Below, in pieces: positions 59,023 through 64,000 of a DNA stretch of 64,000 nucleotides (position 1 is the stretch's first letter; every line of letters starts with the position of its first letter). A program made the translations under genes and the position numbers. The DNA lies in the NCBI GenBank assembly GCA_035293945.1, contig DATGLV010000037.1, positions 62,001-126,000 of the forward strand, written 5' to 3'. The notes under the pieces were generated by a model. The model worked only from the letters and a program-made list of their open reading frames with translations. It was not told the origin of the DNA and searched no databases. The stretch comes from VAZQ01 sp035293945 (GTDB taxonomy: Bacteria; Pseudomonadota; Alphaproteobacteria; Rhizobiales; Xanthobacteraceae).

Positions 59023-60084
59023 TCACGGAAACAACGCCACCTGCTCGAGCCCCGTCGTCTCGGGATATCCGAGCATCAGGTTCATGTTCTGCACCGCCTG
59101 GCCGGATGCGCCCTTGACCAAGTTGTCGAGCGCAGCCCCGATGATGACACGTCCGGCGACCCGATCCTTCACGACGCCGATGAAGGTCATGTTGGAGCCG
59201 CGCACATGGCGCGTCTGCGGCACCGACCCGAACGGCAGGACATGCACGAACGGCTCGTTGGCGTAGGTCTTCGCGAGGATTGCATGGATGTCCTCGGCAG
59301 CGCTGGCGCGCCGGCCCCGCGCATAGATGGTCGATAAGATACCGCGATTCATCGGCACCAAGTGCGGAGTAAAGCTCACCACCACCTGCCGGCCAGCCGC
59401 ACGGGAGAATTCCTGATCGAGCTCCGCCATATGCCGGTGGTGGCCGACCCCATAGGCGTGGATGCCTTCGGACACCTCCGAGAACAGCATGTCCTCCTTG
59501 GCGGCCCTCCCGGCCCCGGTCATGCCCGACTTGGCATCGATCACGATCTCATCCGGATCGATCGCCTGCGCCTTGAGGAGCGGAACCAGCGCAAGCTGCG
59601 CGCAGCTCGTATAGCAACCCGGATTGGCGACGAGGCGCGCAGCTCTGATCTTCTCGCGATAGACCTCGACCAGACCATACACCGCCTCGCTCTGCAACTC
59701 GCTGGCCTGATGCGCATGGCCATACCAGCGCGCATAGGCGGTAAGATCGGCGAGGCGGAAATCGGCCGACAGATCGACCACTCTGGTCGCGCGCGCCTTG
59801 CCCATCAGCTCCTTGATGACTTTCTGGGTCGTGCCATGCGGCAGCGCACAGAACACCAGATCGAGACCTGCGCTCGCCCAATCGACGCTGTCGATCGACG
59901 CGAGCTTGGGCAGCGCGAATGGTGCGAACTGCGGAAACACGTCCCGCATCTCGTGCCCGGCGCGCCGGTCGGCCGTCAGGAGCGTGATCTCGGCGTGCGG
60001 GTGGCGCAACAACAGGCGCACCAGTTCCGCGCCCGTATAGCCCGAGGCGCCGAGCACCCCGATTTTGGCCTTGGTCTCCGGCAT
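59023..60084 (-). CDS. argC: N-acetyl-gamma-glutamyl-phosphate reductase
   Basis: About 353 residues starting MPETKAKIGVLGASGYTGAE. Motifs: LLRHPHAEITLLTADRRAGH, VFCALPHGTTQKV, VVDLSADFRLADLTAYARWY, the catalytic cysteine in RLVANPGCYTSCAQLALVPL, and HRHMAELDQEFSRAAGRQVV. It makes N-acetylglutamate semialdehyde in arginine synthesis. A GGAGG site precedes ATG 60084; ATG 60096 is a less likely start. rpsI/rplM are not adjacent, unlike in many relatives. Confidence 0.92.
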   Translation of the reverse strand: MPETKAKIGVLGASGYTGAELVRLLLRHPHAEITLLTADRRAGHEMRDVFPQFAPFALPKLASIDSVDWASAGLDLVFCALPHGTTQKVIKELMGKARATRVVDLSADFRLADLTAYARWYGHAHQASELQSEAVYGLVEVYREKIRAARLVANPGCYTSCAQLALVPLLKAQAIDPDEIVIDAKSGMTGAGRAAKEDMLFSEVSEGIHAYGVGHHRHMAELDQEFSRAAGRQVVVSFTPHLVPMNRGILSTIYARGRRASAAEDIHAILAKTYANEPFVHVLPFGSVPQTRHVRGSNMTFIGVVKDRVAGRVIIGAALDNLVKGASGQAVQNMNLMLGYPETTGLEQVALFP

Positions 60085-60378
60085 CAGAACCTCCATCTTT
60101 CGACCACGACGCGCCCGTGGGCCACGCCTTGTGTTCAACACGTCGACGCTGGAGGAATTCTGCGGAAGAGCTTGGCACGGGACACCGCCTGAATTCTCCG
60201 GCGGCGCAATACGAGATCACGCGCGCGGAAGCATCCGGGCACGGCGGCGGAACCGGCTTTGTCGCGCGATCCTCGTCATGATCCTCATCATAGGGCCGGC
60301 CTATAGACGCAACCCACCCGATCGTCAATCTTGCTTTGCCGCGAAGATTACGATGCTGTCCCCGCGCGCGGAGGCGAG

Positions 60379-61506
60379 ATGAGCCGGTTCCGAAGCTTGC
60401 CGACAATATTGCGCACAATGGCGCGCGACCACCGCGCCGCGTTGCGGCTCAGCGTGCGGGTCACGGCGTCGGCGGTCCTGTCGCTCATCATCGGGCAGTC
60501 GCTGCACGTGCCGCTGGTGCTATGGACGGTGCTGACGGCCATCATCGTCACCCAGACCAGCATCGGCCGATCGCTTAAGGCGACGATCGACTACTTTATC
60601 GGCACCTTGGGCGGGGCTGTCTTTGCGGGCGCCGTGGCGGCACTGATCCCGCACGAAAGCGAGCTTGCGGTGCTCGGTGTGCTCGCGATAGCGATGGCAC
60701 CGCTGGTGATCCTCGCTGCGATCAATCCGAGCTTCAACGCTGCGACCGCGACTGCAGCCATCGTGGTGCTCGCCCCGACCATTACCCACGGAACCCCGAT
60801 CGAATCCGCCTTCTACCGCGTGGTCGAGGTGGCGCTCGGCGCCCTCACCGGCCTTGCGGTCTCGCTCACCGTATTCCCGGCACGCGCGCATACGCTTGCG
60901 GTCGAGGATGCCGCCCGCATGCTCGACCTGACCGCACAAGCGCTCGAGGATTTGTTTGCCGGCTTTACCGGCGGCCTCGATATGGCCGCGATCTCGCGCA
61001 TCCAGGAGCGGCTCGGAAAATCAATCGCCCGGCTCGACGTGATCTACGCCGAAACCAAGCGCGAGCGCATGAGCCAGCTCATCTCAGAGCCGGATCCGGG
61101 GCCCCTCCTGCGCACGCTGCTGCGGCTGCGCCACGACCTGGTGATCGTCGGGCGCGCCGCCATGATCCCGCTGCCGGCCTTCGTGCGGCCGCGCCTCGGT
61201 GCCCCACTCGCGCGTCTTGCCGGTGCTGCCGCGGCCTATCTGCGCGACTGCTCTGCGGCGCTGATCGCGCGCAGCATCCCGCCGCCCCTCACAGCCGCCG
61301 AGACGGCATTCGAGGCTTATGTGGCCGAGATCGGCGCGATCCGCCAGGAAGGCCTGACGCGCAGCATGCCGAGCGATGAGCTCGAGCATCTTTTCACGCT
61401 CGGCTTTGCGCTCGATCAGCTGCATCAGCATTTCCGTGATCTGAGGCAATGGGTGGCGGAACAGGGCGGTGAGCCCAAGGTCGCCCCGGAGCAGATAAAG
61501 GCGTAG
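60379..61506 (+). CDS. FUSC-family membrane protein
   Basis: About 375 residues starting MSRFRSLPTILRTMARDHRA. Six hydrophobic segments fall in the first half, including LSLIIGQSLHVPLVLWTVLT, AIIVTQTSIGRSLKATIDYF and FAGAVAALIPHE; the second half is a helical cytoplasmic domain (RIQERLGKSIARLDVIYAET). It resembles the fusaric-acid-resistance/AaeB family and may export aromatic acids. It is divergent from argC, and 10 nt upstream of the next gene on the same strand, suggesting an operon. Confidence 0.85.
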   Translation: MSRFRSLPTILRTMARDHRAALRLSVRVTASAVLSLIIGQSLHVPLVLWTVLTAIIVTQTSIGRSLKATIDYFIGTLGGAVFAGAVAALIPHESELAVLGVLAIAMAPLVILAAINPSFNAATATAAIVVLAPTITHGTPIESAFYRVVEVALGALTGLAVSLTVFPARAHTLAVEDAARMLDLTAQALEDLFAGFTGGLDMAAISRIQERLGKSIARLDVIYAETKRERMSQLISEPDPGPLLRTLLRLRHDLVIVGRAAMIPLPAFVRPRLGAPLARLAGAAAAYLRDCSAALIARSIPPPLTAAETAFEAYVAEIGAIRQEGLTRSMPSDELEHLFTLGFALDQLHQHFRDLRQWVAEQGGEPKVAPEQIKA

Positions 61507-61515
61507 AGCAGCCGC

Positions 61516-63825
61516 ATGGCTTCCGAGATCGGCGCACCGACTGCGCATCCGACACGCGCCCTCATGGCAACCTACGTTGCCGCCATCTTCCTCGGCGCGG
61601 CACTGCTGTTCCTGATCGAGCCGATGTTCACCAAGATGGTGCTACCTCGGCTCGGCGGCTCGCCCTCGGTTTGGTCGGTGGCGATGGTGTTCTTTCAGGC
61701 GATGCTGCTTTTGGGCTATGCCTACGCGCATCTTCTCGCCCGCTACGCTTCTTTGCGCGGCTCGGTCCTCGCTCATGCCGCGCTGATGATCGCGGCCGCC
61801 CTGACGCTGCCGCTCGCGCTCGGCGAGGGCCGCCCGCCGGCGAGCGGCCAAGCGCTGTGGCTCATCGGGGTGTTCGCCACCTCGATCGGCCTGCCGTTCT
61901 TCGCGCTCGCCGCCAACGGGCCGCTGCTGCAGGCATGGTTTTTCCGCAGCGACCATCCGGCCGCCGGCGATCCGTACTTCCTTTATGCCGCCAGCAATGC
62001 GGGGAGCTTTCTGGCACTGCTGTCCTATCCGCTCCTGATCGAACCCTTCATTCCGTTGAGCAGCCAATCACGGCTCTGGGCGATCGGCTTCTTGGTCCTG
62101 ATCGCGTTGATCGTTGCGGGCGGCGCTTGGATTTGGCATGCGCCTTCTCCGGGTCGTCCCGGCCGACCGGAGGGAGAGCCGGGACCCATAGCCGACGACC
62201 CATCGAGAGGCACTGGACTATGGGTCCCTGCTTCCGCAGGGACGACGCACAGCGCGACCGACGCACCAACCCTCCGCGATGGCCTCATCTGGTGCGCGCT
62301 CGCCGCGGTGCCTTCGGGTCTCTTGATCGCGGTCACCGCCCATATCTCGACCGACGTGGCGGCAGTTCCGCTGCTTTGGGTGCTGCCGCTCTCGCTTTAT
62401 CTCCTGACCCTGGTCATCGTATTCCAGCGGCACCCGCTCATCCCGCATCGGCTTGCAGTTGCCCTGCAGCCGGCATTCATCCTCGTGCTCGTCGGCGTCA
62501 TCGTCTTCGATCCGGTCAAGACCATCATCGGCATGGTCGCGGTCCATTGCGGCGCGTTCTTCGTGAATGCCCTGGTATGTCACGGGGAGCTGGCGCGCCG
62601 TCGCCCGCCCGGCCAGCATCTCACCATATTCTACCTGTGGATGGCGGCCGGCGGAATGATCGGCGGCATCGCGGCCGGCCTCATCGCGCCTTATACGTTC
62701 AGCTGGGTCGCCGAATATCCGATCCTCATCGTGCTGGCGGGGCTGTGCCGGCCTGGGCTCAAGCTGCCACCCGAGCCCCGCAGCCGCCTCGCGGCGATCG
62801 GCATGGTTTTGGCCACAGTGCTGATGATGGTCGCGTTGCACGCCTATCATCCCGACTACGAGGAGACCCGGTTTGATTGGATCATCGGCTCGCTCCTGGG
62901 AGTGGCGGTGCTGTTCTGGTCCGCTCCGGTGCCGTTTGCGGCCTGTATCGCGGTCGCTCTGTTCATCGATCGCCTATATATCGACAGCGCCGACACCTAT
63001 TCGGTGCGCAGCTTCTTTGGTGTCGCTCGGGTCGAGGAATCGGCCGACGGCAGGTTCCGCGTCTTGAGCCACGGCACCACGATGCACGGCGCCGAGCGCA
63101 TCCGCGATGCGAACGGCAATCCGGTCAGCGGCCGGCCTGACCTGTTGACCTACTATTCGGATGGCTCCGCGATGGCGCAAATCATGGACGCCGTCCGCGC
63201 CCGCAATCCGCAAGCCATCCGATACGCGGTGATCGGTCTCGGGACCGGCACCCTTGCCTGCCGCGCACAGGCGGCCGATACCGTGCATTACTACGAGATC
63301 GATCCCGCCATCATTCACATCGCCCGCGATACCGGCCTGTTCCATTTCCTATCCGCCTGCCGGAGCGATGTCCCGATCATGCTGGGCGATGCGCGCCTCA
63401 CCTTGGGGGACGCTCCCGACGGCGCCTACGACCTCATCTACGTGGACGCCTTCACCTCCGACGCGATCCCGATCCATTTGCTGACGCGCGAAGCGATGGC
63501 GCTTTATCTCGCCAAGCTCGCCCCACACGGCATCGTCGCAGTCCACATCTCGAATCGTTATCTCGAGCTCGGCTCGGTGGTCACCGGAATCGCGACGGCG
63601 AACGGCGCAGTAACGCGCCTCAACGACGGCTCCGACTTCACCGAGAACATGAACGAATATCTGTTCACCGGCACAGTTGCGGCGGTCGCCCGGCAGGATG
63701 CCGATTTTGGCGACCTCGTCTGGTCCAAGTACTGGCCGCGTCAGAGGAACGATCCCAGCCAGTGGGTGTGGACCGACGACTATTCCAACATCGTCGGCGC
63801 GGTCATCCGCCAAATGCGGCAGTAG
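61516..63825 (+). CDS. Fused membrane-helix/spermidine-synthase-like protein with in-frame repeat insert
   Basis: The 769-residue protein has about ten helices, then a spermidine-synthase-like methyltransferase fold at about 560-750: YAVIGLGTGTLACRAQAADT, YYEIDPAIIHIARDTGLFHF, MLGDARLTLGDAPDGAYDLI and YVDAFTSDAIPIHLLTREAM. Family members of this fused type are not known to make spermidine. Residues about 213-243 (GRPGRPEGEPGPIADD...) come from a palindromic repeat inserted in a loop (62151-62246). It follows the FUSC gene. Confidence 0.85.
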   Translation: MASEIGAPTAHPTRALMATYVAAIFLGAALLFLIEPMFTKMVLPRLGGSPSVWSVAMVFFQAMLLLGYAYAHLLARYASLRGSVLAHAALMIAAALTLPLALGEGRPPASGQALWLIGVFATSIGLPFFALAANGPLLQAWFFRSDHPAAGDPYFLYAASNAGSFLALLSYPLLIEPFIPLSSQSRLWAIGFLVLIALIVAGGAWIWHAPSPGRPGRPEGEPGPIADDPSRGTGLWVPASAGTTHSATDAPTLRDGLIWCALAAVPSGLLIAVTAHISTDVAAVPLLWVLPLSLYLLTLVIVFQRHPLIPHRLAVALQPAFILVLVGVIVFDPVKTIIGMVAVHCGAFFVNALVCHGELARRRPPGQHLTIFYLWMAAGGMIGGIAAGLIAPYTFSWVAEYPILIVLAGLCRPGLKLPPEPRSRLAAIGMVLATVLMMVALHAYHPDYEETRFDWIIGSLLGVAVLFWSAPVPFAACIAVALFIDRLYIDSADTYSVRSFFGVARVEESADGRFRVLSHGTTMHGAERIRDANGNPVSGRPDLLTYYSDGSAMAQIMDAVRARNPQAIRYAVIGLGTGTLACRAQAADTVHYYEIDPAIIHIARDTGLFHFLSACRSDVPIMLGDARLTLGDAPDGAYDLIYVDAFTSDAIPIHLLTREAMALYLAKLAPHGIVAVHISNRYLELGSVVTGIATANGAVTRLNDGSDFTENMNEYLFTGTVAAVARQDADFGDLVWSKYWPRQRNDPSQWVWTDDYSNIVGAVIRQMRQ
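62151..62246. repeat. Palindromic repeat inside a coding sequence, in frame
   Basis: Shares GGGTCGTCCCGGCCG, GAGAGCCGGGACC and the CCCTGCTTCCGCAGGG-CGAC hairpin with the intergenic copy at 45223-45320. It is 96 nt long (32 codons) and keeps the reading frame, falling in a loop between helices. Confidence 0.65.
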
Positions 63826-63870
63826 GCTCTTGGAACAACGATCGGTGAGGACGCAAAGGAGAAGCCATCC

Positions 63871-64000
63871 ATGATCTCGACCCTGATGTTGCGCGTGGCC
63901 ACCCTGTTGCTCTTGTGCGGCATGGTTTTCGGCATCGTGATGGGAATCCGCAACGATTTCAGCCTGGCCCCGGCGCACGCACACTGGAACCTCGTTGGCT
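63871..64000 (+). CDS. Small membrane protein, truncated by the window end
   Basis: ATG 63871, behind AAAGGAGAAG, starts MISTLMLRVATLLLLCGMVF and continues with GIVMGIRNDFSLAPAHAHWN up to the end of the window. The hydrophobic start and AHAHWN suggest a membrane protein of the heme-copper oxidase-like type in this order; only 43 residues are visible, so this is tentative. It lies 45 nt after the spermidine-synthase-like gene. Confidence 0.55.
   Translation, partial: MISTLMLRVATLLLLCGMVFGIVMGIRNDFSLAPAHAHWNLVG

Noticed and set aside
61671..62876. A 401-residue open frame within the spermidine-synthase-like gene
   Set aside because: Out-of-frame reading of a GC-rich membrane protein; no hydrophobic pattern or family motif.

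Overview
The window looks like chromosomal DNA from a GC-rich alphaproteobacterium of the order Hyphomicrobiales (Rhizobiales), probably near Bradyrhizobium, Pseudolabrys or Rhodoplanes. Supporting evidence includes a GcrA-type cell-cycle regulator, an NDUFS4-like complex I protein, HWE-type histidine kinases, GGAAC-N16/17-CGTT (EcfG-type) stress promoters, a DUF2336 protein and palindromic intergenic repeats typical of that group. This placement is inferred from gene content. I see no rRNA, CRISPR array, insertion sequence or prophage.

Layout. 0-9 kb: an AraC regulator, a structurally aberrant tRNA-Ser-like gene, small secreted and membrane proteins, an M15 peptidase, gcrA, and a divergent flavin monooxygenase / IlvD-type dehydratase pair. 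9-17.5 kb: a sensory block with a two-core hybrid histidine kinase, a small membrane protein, a CsbD protein, a PAS/GAF HWE kinase and a single-domain response regulator. 17.6-29.7 kb: a GT-C-type membrane protein, two small overlapping genes, then an unusual biosynthetic neighbourhood: MFS transporter, creatininase-family hydrolase, GTP cyclohydrolase II with a decayed RibB-like domain, RibD-type reductase, methyltransferase, GT4 glycosyltransferase, a pterin synthase homologue lacking key residues, an MDR dehydrogenase and an OpgH-like glycosyltransferase fused to an FkbM methyltransferase. 29.8-36.4 kb: NDUFS4-like protein, tRNA-Pro, DUF192, double cold-shock protein, sirtuin, glyoxalase, tRNA-Glu, periplasmic COG3904-type protein and DUF2336. 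36.4-42.3 kb: epmB, epmA and efp (elongation factor P and its lysine-modifying enzymes), then two cell-wall enzymes. 42.4-46.3 kb: a ThDP enzyme and two periplasmic-binding-type proteins. 46.4-64 kb: recJ, glpX, hom, an AlaC-like aminotransferase, a lipoprotein, phaC, a GGDEF-EAL protein, a LysE exporter, argC, a FUSC protein, a spermidine-synthase-like membrane protein and a gene cut by the window edge.

Two themes link the genes. First, four perfect EcfG-type promoters lie in intergenic DNA between 13 and 21 kb, in front of both HWE kinases, the small gene pair and the MFS transporter, with a near match before csbD; this suggests a local general-stress-response block. Second, genes at 19.5-29.7 kb combine GTP ring opening, a RibD-type reductase, a pterin-synthase fold, glycosyl and methyl transfer and export. 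This is consistent with an undescribed glycosylated pyrimidine/pterin/flavin-like metabolite; the product is inference. A shared 33-37 bp box lies 45-55 bp upstream of two genes at the edges of this cluster.

Several repeat types are present, including one palindromic element inserted in frame in a membrane-protein gene, and short tandem duplications recur at translation starts.
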